11,144 bases of DNA, taken from contig WFQY01000383.1 in assembly GCA_015486815.1 (NCBI GenBank), positions 1 to 11,144 on the forward strand, in the 5' to 3' direction. Shown here piece after piece: positions 1-7,108 of the stretch. Position numbers and translations under genes: made by a program. Numbering within the stretch: the first letter of the stretch is position 1; each line of letters opens with the position of its first letter. The DNA comes from Phycisphaerae bacterium. GTDB taxonomy: Bacteria > Planctomycetota > Phycisphaerae > JAAYCJ01. The notes below the pieces were generated by a model, which worked only from the letters and a program-made list of their open reading frames with translations, was not told where the DNA came from and ran no database searches.

Positions 1-1164
1 CATCCGGAGTGGTTCGCACTTCAGCCAAATGGTAAACGAGCTAATCATCCGACATTCAAAAATCGTCCGCGAATGTGCTTAAGTAATGACGAATTGCTCA
101 AAGTTGTCGTAAAGACCATTAACGATGACTTCGATAAATATCCCGATAAATGGGGTGTGATGTTGTGCTTAGCTGATGTTTCTCAGGAAAAGTTCTGTTG
201 CTGCGAGAAGTGCAAAAAACTTGGCAAGAGTATATCGGAACGTGAATTTGCATTTTTTTCAAAAGTTGCAAGAGAGGTCGCAAAGACACATCCCGATAGA
301 GCGATTCTTGCGATGACCTATTATACTATGTTTCCTTCGCCTCATCTTGGTAAGCTACCCCAAAATCTCATACCTGCGTTTTTGTCGGGTGGCAGAGATC
401 CAGCTGTTGGAATTGATATTGCGTTGAACGGTTATCTGGTTGATCGTAATAGGCGAATCAGATTAAAAGCGGAACGGGCTTGGCGTAAAATCGCAAACAA
501 GATGTTTTGGCGTGGAGATTATTCTCACGGCCTTGGATTTCCTATAAATTATCTTACCAAACTATGCAAAGACTACAAAGAAGGAGCTGCCACCGGAAAA
601 TATATCGGTGGTTCGCCCGAAGGAATTTATAATAACTGGGTCGGCGAAGGGTTAGCCTTTTATGCAACGGGAAAAATCTTCTGGAATCCTAATATAACAG
701 CTAACGAAATCTTGAACGATTATTGTGAAAAAGGATTCAGAAAATCAGCTATTCCGGTGAAAAAGTTTTACAAGACTCTGGAAGTGGTAACCGATAAGAT
801 AGCAAAAATCAATCCATCGTGGGAATGGCGAACAGGATTTATTCCTACCGCAGAAAAGGTATATCCTTTGTATTTGGATAAACTTTATGGTTATCTCTCA
901 CAAGCAGACAAATTGGCGGCAGATGACATAAGAGTTCGTCAAAGAATACAATTTCTCAGAACGTCTCTCGATTACGCTAAGATTCAGCTTGAAGTTTACA
1001 GATATGCAGCTGCTGGTCAAAAAGAAAAGCTCAAAGAAGCTATGCAGAGGAGATATAGATTTTTCAAATCGATAAATAACTCGTTTGCTGTTTCGGTTGG
1101 TTGGGTAGTTTCCAAAGAGGGAAATTATCTGACAAAACTGTCGGGCTGGAATTATCCGAAATAA
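1..1164 (+). CDS. DUF4838 domain-containing protein, 5'-truncated by window edge
   Basis: The reading frame is open from base 1 to the TAA at 1162-1164, giving 387 visible residues. The start lies upstream: the codons before the first ATG (73) already encode HPEWFALQPNGKR, which matches HPEWFAMQPDGKR inside the full-length paralogue at 4627-7053. Shared features in the same order are RMCLSN-x-ELL, a cysteine cluster FCCCEKCKK (visible residues 65-73), NKM-x-WR, and WNP...DYC-x-KGF. This fits DUF4838, a barrel-like domain usually found behind a GH67/GH20-type N-terminal domain in secreted proteins thought to act on glycans; the activity is unproven. Unlike its paralogue it stops after the helical region (ending LSGWNYPK) and has no C-terminal beta-sandwich. 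Pseudopilin 1 follows after 25 nt, suggesting one operon. The signal peptide and N-terminal domain are expected outside the window and cannot be confirmed. Sure of the family, unsure of the function. Confidence 0.85.
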   Translation, partial: HPEWFALQPNGKRANHPTFKNRPRMCLSNDELLKVVVKTINDDFDKYPDKWGVMLCLADVSQEKFCCCEKCKKLGKSISEREFAFFSKVAREVAKTHPDRAILAMTYYTMFPSPHLGKLPQNLIPAFLSGGRDPAVGIDIALNGYLVDRNRRIRLKAERAWRKIANKMFWRGDYSHGLGFPINYLTKLCKDYKEGAATGKYIGGSPEGIYNNWVGEGLAFYATGKIFWNPNITANEILNDYCEKGFRKSAIPVKKFYKTLEVVTDKIAKINPSWEWRTGFIPTAEKVYPLYLDKLYGYLSQADKLAADDIRVRQRIQFLRTSLDYAKIQLEVYRYAAAGQKEKLKEAMQRRYRFFKSINNSFAVSVGWVVSKEGNYLTKLSGWNYPK

Positions 1165-1189
1165 ATACGAAAATTGAGGAGTCAGTATT

Positions 1190-1972
1190 ATGTTTCGTCA
1201 GGACAAGAAAATAGGGTTTACACTTATAGAGCTTTTGGTTGTAGTTGCAATTATAGCGGTACTTGTAGCTGTTTTGCTGCCCGCTCTTTCGATGGCGAGA
1301 GAGACAGCGAAAATAGCTTTGTGTTTAAGTAACGAAAAGCAACAAGCGAATGCAATGTTTATGTACCAGAATGATTACAATGGCTATTTTGCACCGAGTG
1401 ATGCCCAACATGGCGGGGTGTATAATCCTAATGTCTATGAGCTTCTCGTGCCGTATGGCCTTGCGCTTCCTGGCGATGATATTCAGCATCCTACAGGCGT
1501 TTGGATATGTCCGTCGGATCCCGCACCTTCGCAGTATCCGGCAACCTATCCGCCAAATGCATGGGGATATATTTTTGAAGACCATAACGACCCCGTTCAT
1601 CGGTATAAATACATCAGTTATGCAATAAATACTTCCGACAACGAACCGCCTTGGCCTTATGATAATTATGGCTTGTACGCATTTACCGATTGGCCTGATG
1701 CTAATCGCAGAATTCGTAGAGCAAGCGAAATAGCATATCCGGCGAGGACATTGATGTTTATGGACAGTAGTATGTCTCGCAGGCACACATATTGGGCACC
1801 GTGGTCGAATTGTGCTTTGCCGATAGAAGCCTTGCATCGTAATAATGCCGTTAACATCGTTGCTTGTGACGGGCACGCACTAACGTATAAAGATTTTATG
1901 GCGACTCTGCCCTACTATGATGCTTATGGCGATTGGTGTTTGCAGGAATATTGGTATCGAGTCGATCAGTAG
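1190..1972 (+). CDS. Pseudopilin 1 (prepilin-type N-terminal cleavage/methylation protein)
   Basis: A 260-residue type II secretion/type IV pilus-like pseudopilin. The N-terminus MFRQDKKIG|FTLIE has the canonical prepilin peptidase site: Gly at -1 (residue 9), Phe at +1, Glu at +5. A hydrophobic helix to about residue 32 (VVVAIIAVLVAVLLPAL) follows, which would span the membrane before assembly and form the filament core afterwards. The globular part has hallmarks of the family common in Planctomycetota and Lentisphaerota: CLSN near residue 45, N-x-GYFAP, GVWICPSDP, and a late histidine followed by DG (LHRNNAVNIVACDGHA). Here ten residues separate His and Asp-Gly rather than the usual nine. 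The start is supported by GAGGAG at 1176-1181, 8 nt before the ATG. It lies between a DUF4838 gene (25 nt upstream) and enzyme A (62 nt downstream), so a role in displaying or exporting those proteins is plausible but inferred. Confidence 0.93.
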   Translation: MFRQDKKIGFTLIELLVVVAIIAVLVAVLLPALSMARETAKIALCLSNEKQQANAMFMYQNDYNGYFAPSDAQHGGVYNPNVYELLVPYGLALPGDDIQHPTGVWICPSDPAPSQYPATYPPNAWGYIFEDHNDPVHRYKYISYAINTSDNEPPWPYDNYGLYAFTDWPDANRRIRRASEIAYPARTLMFMDSSMSRRHTYWAPWSNCALPIEALHRNNAVNIVACDGHALTYKDFMATLPYYDAYGDWCLQEYWYRVDQ

Positions 1973-2034
1973 TTTTGTTGAATCTCTGCGTGTATGTTCA
2001 TTCCATTTATTCAAAGTAGCGGAATATTGATATT

Positions 2035-3777
2035 ATGCGATATATTATAAAATCGGTTATCTTGACTTTATTTGTAGCGAATTTTGTTTTTGCGCAAATG
2101 GGACCTGCGATAGGGGCGGATAAAAAACTTATCAAATCCGGCCAGGATATGCCTGATACGTTTTATATTCGCAAGCATATCAAGGTGATGGAGGGAAAGG
2201 CTTTCGACGGGATTGTCATTCTGCCAAAGGTGCAGTTCAGCGGTAAATTTGCACGTGCGAATTGGGTTTGGTTTAGCAAGACGCCTTTGAAATATGAAAA
2301 CGTCAAACATATTGTTGATAATCTCCGAGCGGTTAAGTTCAGAAGATTTACCGATAATTTTCTCTGGACGGGGACGCATGTAGATACAGCTTTGAAGTTT
2401 GAAGACGGTAGTAGAAAGCCTATGAAATGTCCGGGGTGGTTTGATAGAGATTTCAATATTGTTGTCAATAATTTTGCATTGGCAGCGAAGATTTGTAAGC
2501 AGGCGGGGCTGAAGGGGATATTGCTCGATACCGAGCAATATGGTGGAGCGCCTTGGGATGAGTGGATGGAGCCGTTCAATTTTCCTTATGCGTCTGCGCA
2601 AAAGAAGCTTATGCCTTACTCGTTTGCGAAATGTCAAAAGCAGGTTCGTTTGCGTGGTAGGCAGATAATGAAAGCGATGTGCAGGGAATATCCCGATATA
2701 ACCGTGATTGTTATCGGTTCGACCTATCGCGAAGGATATGAGAGAATCGGGCGAGGCGTTCATTATAATCCATCGCTTAAGGGTAAAGGATTAGCGAGTT
2801 CGGATTATGGGCTTGAACCTGCATTTATAGACGGACTTCTCGAAGGTGCATCAGCGAAAGCGAGTATTGTCGATGGGACGGAGCAGGCATATCCGTGGAA
2901 TTACAATAAACGATTTGTCGAAGGCAGAAAAAAATTTCAGGAATCATTAAAACATTGTGGCGTGCCTGAAAAGTTAAATCAATTATCGTTGGGGTTTGGC
3001 ATAATGATGGATTGGCGTGGTTGGTCGCAGAGCAAGCCTTATTATGCGAATCACTTTACGCCTAAGGAGCTTGAATATGCGTTGTATTATGCACTTTTGA
3101 ATTCTGATAAATATGTATGGATATGGTCGCAGCGGGCTATAATATTTCCGTATTCGGGAGATAGGAATGCGAAGGCGACCGTACCGTTTGCGTATATACG
3201 AGCTATCAAAAATTGCAAGAAGCCTCATCCGATGAAATTCAAAAGAAGCACGAGGGGGGCACTTTCCGAACCGTTGCCACCGAAGGCGTCATCTCTGCCT
3301 GACTATAGTGATAAGGCGACTTTCGGGCCACTCGAGAAGGAATATGGGTATGTTGTGGATTTGCCGAGGAAATGGAAATTTATTGCGGATGAGGAAGATT
3401 TGGGAATCGGGTATTATGGTAATGTTGATTGGGACGTTAGCAGCTGGGATACGATAGAAATCGGTGATTATTTTGAAAATCGCGGATATAGATTTAATGG
3501 TAATGCGTGGTATAGATGTTCTTTTGTAATACCGGCTAATCTCGAAGGTAAGAGATTGTTTTTGCATTTTGGTGGCATCGCAGGCGAGCCTGAACTTTAT
3601 TTTAACAATCATTGGCTGCCGCCTCAAAAGGGTTTAAAGGGTACGGTCATTGGCTGGGAGATAACCAAATATGCAAAATGTGGCGGGAAGAACACTGTTA
3701 TTGTTCTTTATAGAAATCCGTCCGGACCGGGTGGGATTTATAAGAATGTAAAGTTGGCGGTGAAACGGAGAGAGTAA
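2035..3777 (+). CDS. Secreted putative glycan-active protein, enzyme A (barrel-like domain plus GH2-like beta-sandwich)
   Basis: A 580-residue exported protein. The signal peptide covers residues 1-20 (MRYIIK, then a hydrophobic stretch ending FVFA|QMG). Residues about 50-400 look like a TIM-barrel glycoside hydrolase-type domain, with alternating hydrophobic strands and helices, but I do not recognise a numbered family. Its paralogue at 7109-8869 shares RFTDNFLW-like, AGLKGILLDTEQYGG, DG-x-E-x-x-YP and SDKYVW-x-WS motifs. The acids D165 and E167 (in LDTEQY) and D280 and E283 (in DGTEQAYP) are therefore candidate catalytic or substrate-binding residues (inference). Residues about 440-580 form a beta-sandwich like the sugar-binding domain of GH2 enzymes, with GNAWYR, LHFGGIAGE and GGIYKNVKL, shared with two neighbours. 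The ribosome-binding site is weak (GCGGAA near 2019-2024), and no better start is seen that preserves the signal peptide. It may bind rather than cleave glycan. Confidence 0.82.
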   Translation: MRYIIKSVILTLFVANFVFAQMGPAIGADKKLIKSGQDMPDTFYIRKHIKVMEGKAFDGIVILPKVQFSGKFARANWVWFSKTPLKYENVKHIVDNLRAVKFRRFTDNFLWTGTHVDTALKFEDGSRKPMKCPGWFDRDFNIVVNNFALAAKICKQAGLKGILLDTEQYGGAPWDEWMEPFNFPYASAQKKLMPYSFAKCQKQVRLRGRQIMKAMCREYPDITVIVIGSTYREGYERIGRGVHYNPSLKGKGLASSDYGLEPAFIDGLLEGASAKASIVDGTEQAYPWNYNKRFVEGRKKFQESLKHCGVPEKLNQLSLGFGIMMDWRGWSQSKPYYANHFTPKELEYALYYALLNSDKYVWIWSQRAIIFPYSGDRNAKATVPFAYIRAIKNCKKPHPMKFKRSTRGALSEPLPPKASSLPDYSDKATFGPLEKEYGYVVDLPRKWKFIADEEDLGIGYYGNVDWDVSSWDTIEIGDYFENRGYRFNGNAWYRCSFVIPANLEGKRLFLHFGGIAGEPELYFNNHWLPPQKGLKGTVIGWEITKYAKCGGKNTVIVLYRNPSGPGGIYKNVKLAVKRRE

Positions 3778-3952
3778 GCAGTTGACTGTTGAGTGTAGAA
3801 GATGTCGGAAGGTGCGGGTCGTGCCGTGTCCTCTGAAATTAAAAATACAAAATAAACAATTAAAAATGAAAAATGAGCTGAAGCGGTTGCGTAGTTTGTT
3901 TACAAATTGTAAATTATAAATTGTAAATTGAAAATTCATTTGGGGTTTTGTT
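3778..3952 (+). repeat. Intergenic spacer with three blocks of degenerate 7-bp tandem repeats
   Basis: Three runs show a period of seven. At 3779-3799 there is CAGTTGA, CTGTTGA, GTGTAGA. At 3836-3877 there are six units: AAATTAA, AAATACA, AAATAAA, CAATTAA, AAATGAA, AAATGAG. At 3904-3938 there are five: AAATTGT, AAATTAT, AAATTGT, AAATTGA, AAATTCA. A more GC-rich piece (3800-3835) and a 26-base unique piece (3878-3903) separate the blocks. This resembles the short tandemly repeated repetitive (heptanucleotide) sequences described in cyanobacteria; that comparison is from general knowledge, not a search. The spacer is the longest gap between complete genes and divides the locus into two halves, so a promoter for pseudopilin 2 could sit here. 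The best candidate I see, TTTACA at 3899-3904 with TGTAAA at 3922-3927 (17-nt spacer), is weak and lies within the repeats. Confidence 0.7.
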
Positions 3953-4612
3953 ATGAAAAACCGAAAAACTTCTTTTACTTTAATTGAGCTTTTGGTTGTG
4001 GTTGCGATTATTGCGGTGTTGGTGGCGATCCTTTTGCCGGCGCTGGCTCAGGCACGGCAGACCGTTCGGCAAATCGTCTGTGGTAGCCATTTTCGTCAAA
4101 TAGGATTGGCAAATCAGATGTATGCTTCTGATAACAACGGATATTTTCCGCCTACGGGCGAAGGAACCGTCTATTTTTATATTCACTGGCCGAGGGGGCA
4201 TCTGGGGCATTATATTCCCGCTGACAGTGCTGTTTGGCGATGTCCAACGGATACACGGGTAAGTGCAAGTGGAGAGGCACTCTATCCAAGCGTTATGTAT
4301 AACCGCAATCTTTGTATCTTCGGCTGGAGTGCGGGCGATTTTGATCATCCGTCAATCAAACTGTCTCAAATCGAAAACCCATCCCGTGTTGTTGCGACGT
4401 ATGAGAATCAATATACACCGGTCGATCCCAATCCGCATATCCCTTATATGGTTTTTACCGGTGTGGGGTTCTCAAATATGCCGCAATACAACCCTCACAA
4501 AAACGGCACAACAGCGAATTATCTTGAAGTCGATGGTCATGTGCAGGTGGTTACTGCTATTCCCTATCTGCCATGGAGCAATGAACGCGATGGATTGACA
4601 TTTACACCTTGA
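3953..4612 (+). CDS. Pseudopilin 2 (prepilin-type N-terminal cleavage/methylation protein)
   Basis: A 219-residue pseudopilin of the same family as the one at 1190-1972. The leader MKNRKTS precedes FTLIELLVVVAIIAVLVAILLPAL, with Phe at +1 and Glu at +5. The residue at -1 is Ser7, not the Gly that prepilin peptidase normally prefers, so processing may be slow or depend on a tolerant peptidase. The globular part shows IVCGSHFRQIGLANQMY, DNNGYFPP, AVWRCPTDT, and a late His...VDGHV motif (PHKNGTTANYLEVDGHV) with eleven residues between His and DG instead of nine. Outside the N-terminal helix it is quite unlike pseudopilin 1, so the two probably have different partners. No strong ribosome-binding site is seen (TGGGG near 3940-3945). 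Its stop codon overlaps the ribosome-binding site of the next gene, so the two are likely translationally coupled. Confidence 0.92.
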   Translation: MKNRKTSFTLIELLVVVAIIAVLVAILLPALAQARQTVRQIVCGSHFRQIGLANQMYASDNNGYFPPTGEGTVYFYIHWPRGHLGHYIPADSAVWRCPTDTRVSASGEALYPSVMYNRNLCIFGWSAGDFDHPSIKLSQIENPSRVVATYENQYTPVDPNPHIPYMVFTGVGFSNMPQYNPHKNGTTANYLEVDGHVQVVTAIPYLPWSNERDGLTFTP

Positions 4613-4618
4613 GAAGGA
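4612..4618 (+). promoter_or_regulatory. Ribosome-binding site that fixes the start of the DUF4838 gene at 4627
   Basis: AGAAGGA begins on the last base of the pseudopilin 2 stop codon (TGA 4610-4612) and lies 8 nt before ATG 4627. This favours ATG 4627 over the in-frame TTG at 4609, which has no comparable upstream site. The overlap with the stop codon suggests translational coupling. Confidence 0.7.
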
Positions 4619-4626
4619 TAAACGAA

Positions 4627-7053
4627 ATGACAAAACGAAATACAATAACGTATCTTGCTTGTGTCGGTGTTATGCTCGTTTCATATCACGGGAGTTTTGG
4701 GTTTTCGCTGGTGCAGAAAGGCGAACCGGTGGCGATCATTCAATTAGCGAATGAGCCTAACCCCGTTGCGACCGAAGCTGCCGTTGAATTGCAGCGGGTC
4801 GTTCGTCGCATATCCGGAGCGACATTGCCGATTTGTTTCGAAGGAGAATTTCATCAGGGTAACGAAGGGCCTGTTCGTTTTGTAAATAGGATATTGGTGG
4901 GAGACAGTAAAGCGACTCGGAAATCAGGAGTTGATGTATCAAAATTGCCTCCCGAAGGATTTCAGATCAAGGTTGTGGGTCGCAAACTCATCTTGGCGGG
5001 CAGGGATGACCCTTATAAGGGTGATTGGCATTGGCGGGGACATAGGACGCCTAAGCACCTTAGGGGAACTGCTTATGCCGTGTATTCATTTCTGGAAAGG
5101 GAGCTTGGAGTGCGTTGGCTTTGGCCTGGTCTGCTCGGTGAGGTGGTGCCGCATCAAAAAAATATCAATGTGAGGGTCGTTAACCGAATCGAATTTCCTA
5201 AACTGAGAATGCGGATTATTCGAAATGGCGTATTTAATACCGGATCGACCTGGCAGGCGATGGACAAAACGGGAAGTTCCTATTCGATATTGCTTGCTCA
5301 GGCTGTGGAATCGGATCAATGGATTGATCATCAACGGCTTGGAAATTCACTTTCGCTGCCTGTTTCTGCGGAGCTGTTTAACGAAGAATGGGTCAAACAG
5401 TTTGGAAAATCGCATCCGGAATGGTTTGCGATGCAGCCCGACGGAAAACGCCTGGTTCAATCTTATGCTGGCAGGGTACGGATGTGCCTGTCTAATCCGG
5501 AACTGCTTGATGAAATTGCACGTCGGGCTGATGCCTATTTCGCAAAATATCCCTATCGCGATGGCTTTGGAGTTAGTCTTTCCGATGTCTATGGTTCCTA
5601 TTGTTGCTGTTCGCGTTGTAAGAAATGGGGGCCGACCGTAAGCGATCTGGTTGCTCATTTTTATATCGCCTGTGCCGATAGAATTGCGAAAAAGCATCCG
5701 AATAAATTCGTTTTGGGCTATGCCTATCACAAATATTTTGCACCGCCAACGACCATCAAAAGACTTCCCAAAAATGTAATTATCCTTAATGTCGGCAAAG
5801 AGGCGTTCGGATATCTCGACGAACACAACCACAAGCTCTCGATAGCAAGTTGGCTTGGGTGGTCGAAAATCAGCACGAATAAGATGATATGGCGGCCTAA
5901 CAATTTCGCAGAAGATTCGGGCTTGCCTGTTAACTATGCGAGGAAAATCGCTGGGGATATAAAACTATTTTACAAAACGGGTCTGCTCGGAACGGATATG
6001 GATTCTTTCAGGCGGTATTGGAGCGGTATGTCGTTGACCTATTACGTTACCGCCAAGCTGCTCTGGAACCCGCAGGCTGACGTTGATGCGATAATCGATG
6101 ATTACTGTATTAAAGGGTTTGGTCCTGCCCACAAAGAAATTCACGACTATTTTGATGCCCTTGAACATTTGACCGAGACGATCGCCAACGATAAACCGAA
6201 GCCAATTAAAGGTGTCCCTGTTAAAGGAAAATGCGGTTTGGCTTTCTATTACCCACCCGAAATCACATCCAAACTCAGAGGCATTTTAGGCAATGCCAAA
6301 AAAGCAGCAGGTCAGAATGAGACGGTAAAAGCTCGAATCGATTTCCTTGGACGGATTCTCGATTTCGCTGACATTGAATATGCCCTGAATATCGCAGGTC
6401 GTTCGCTTGCCAAAACAAAAGAAAAACCGACGCCTGAAACCATCCGTAATATTCGCAAACTGATGCACCGAAGGCAAGCGTTTTTGAAACGCTGTGTAGG
6501 AACGTGGATCTGTGATCCTGAGACTAAGTGGTCTAATGCCGACTGGGTTATAAAACTACTTGACCGACAATCGGACAACGACATATTTGCCGGTTTGTGG
6601 AAAACATATCGCGAGGTGATGACGTTGCCGGAGCATGGTTGGCGGTTCAGGACGGATCCTGCCTCTGTGGGAGAAAAACAGCACTGGTATGCACGGGGTT
6701 TCGATGATTCCAACTGGAAGCGTATTTCCATCGGCAAAACGTGGGAAGAGCAAGGATTTTCCGGATACGATGGAATCGGATGGTATCGCCGACTAATTAC
6801 CGTTCCTAAAATCAAAAAAGGGGAAAAAATCTTTCTGGCCTTCGGTGGGGTGGATAAGATGTGCCGAGTGTATATTGACGGTCAACTCGCAGGAATCCAC
6901 GACATTGGTCCGAACGGATGGGATAAGCTATTTGTTTTGGATGTAACACGATTCGTCAAACCGTATGGTCAACGACTCTTGGCTGTCGAGGTGATCGATA
7001 CCGTCGGTGCCGGGGGAATTTGGCGACAGGTTAAATTTGTGGTGAAACGTTGA
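4627..7053 (+). CDS. Secreted DUF4838 protein with GH67-like N-terminus and C-terminal GH2-like beta-sandwich
   Basis: An 808-residue exported protein from ATG 4627, chosen for its ribosome-binding site. The signal peptide is MTKRN plus a hydrophobic stretch, with cleavage around residues 25-27. Residues about 30-180 resemble the alpha-glucuronidase/hexosaminidase-type N-terminal domain (ATEAAVELQRVVRRISGATL, then EGFQIKVVGRKLILAG, RGTAYAVYSFLERELGVRW, WPG). The DUF4838 barrel follows at about 190-530, with HPEWFAMQPDGKR, RMCLSNPELL, a CCCSRC cluster (C326, C327, C328, C331) and DYCIKGFG. A helical region precedes the beta-sandwich at about 664-808 (HGWRF, FDDSNWKRISIG, GWYRR, FGGVD, GGIWRQVKFVVKR). 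It probably binds or cleaves a uronate- or aminosugar-containing glycan, but DUF4838 has no proven reaction that I can cite, so this is inference. The truncated paralogue at 1-1164 lacks the beta-sandwich. Enzyme B follows after 55 nt. Confidence 0.88.
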   Translation: MTKRNTITYLACVGVMLVSYHGSFGFSLVQKGEPVAIIQLANEPNPVATEAAVELQRVVRRISGATLPICFEGEFHQGNEGPVRFVNRILVGDSKATRKSGVDVSKLPPEGFQIKVVGRKLILAGRDDPYKGDWHWRGHRTPKHLRGTAYAVYSFLERELGVRWLWPGLLGEVVPHQKNINVRVVNRIEFPKLRMRIIRNGVFNTGSTWQAMDKTGSSYSILLAQAVESDQWIDHQRLGNSLSLPVSAELFNEEWVKQFGKSHPEWFAMQPDGKRLVQSYAGRVRMCLSNPELLDEIARRADAYFAKYPYRDGFGVSLSDVYGSYCCCSRCKKWGPTVSDLVAHFYIACADRIAKKHPNKFVLGYAYHKYFAPPTTIKRLPKNVIILNVGKEAFGYLDEHNHKLSIASWLGWSKISTNKMIWRPNNFAEDSGLPVNYARKIAGDIKLFYKTGLLGTDMDSFRRYWSGMSLTYYVTAKLLWNPQADVDAIIDDYCIKGFGPAHKEIHDYFDALEHLTETIANDKPKPIKGVPVKGKCGLAFYYPPEITSKLRGILGNAKKAAGQNETVKARIDFLGRILDFADIEYALNIAGRSLAKTKEKPTPETIRNIRKLMHRRQAFLKRCVGTWICDPETKWSNADWVIKLLDRQSDNDIFAGLWKTYREVMTLPEHGWRFRTDPASVGEKQHWYARGFDDSNWKRISIGKTWEEQGFSGYDGIGWYRRLITVPKIKKGEKIFLAFGGVDKMCRVYIDGQLAGIHDIGPNGWDKLFVLDVTRFVKPYGQRLLAVEVIDTVGAGGIWRQVKFVVKR

Positions 7054-7108
7054 GAAGTGGTTATAAGGTGAGATTGAACGGAATGTTATTTTTTCAAGAG
7101 GGTCTTTT

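Noticed and set aside
73..75. ATG at 73 as the true start of the first gene
   Set aside because: The frame is open to base 1 and the upstream codons encode residues conserved in the paralogue, so this ATG is internal.
2068..2763. Long open frame on the minus strand inside enzyme A (231 codons)
   Set aside because: It lies wholly antisense to a well-supported secreted protein, has no ribosome-binding site I trust, and encodes an Arg/Ile/Leu-rich product of the kind made by reading the reverse of a real gene.
3836..3938. CRISPR array
   Set aside because: The units are 7 bp, contiguous and degenerate, with no spacers and no cas genes nearby.
3634..3939. Minus-strand frame of 101 codons crossing the spacer
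   Set aside because: Its first residues are simply the translated heptamer repeats and the rest is antisense to the end of enzyme A; no domain or start signal supports it.
4609..4626. TTG start for the DUF4838 gene, overlapping the pseudopilin 2 stop
   Set aside because: ATG 4627 has AGAAGGA 8 nt upstream and gives a cleaner signal peptide; the TTG would place that ribosome-binding site inside the coding region.
4627..4710. Lipoprotein signal in the DUF4838 protein (Cys at residue 12)
   Set aside because: The preceding residues TYLA do not make a good lipobox and the hydrophobic stretch continues past the cysteine, which fits an ordinary signal peptide better.
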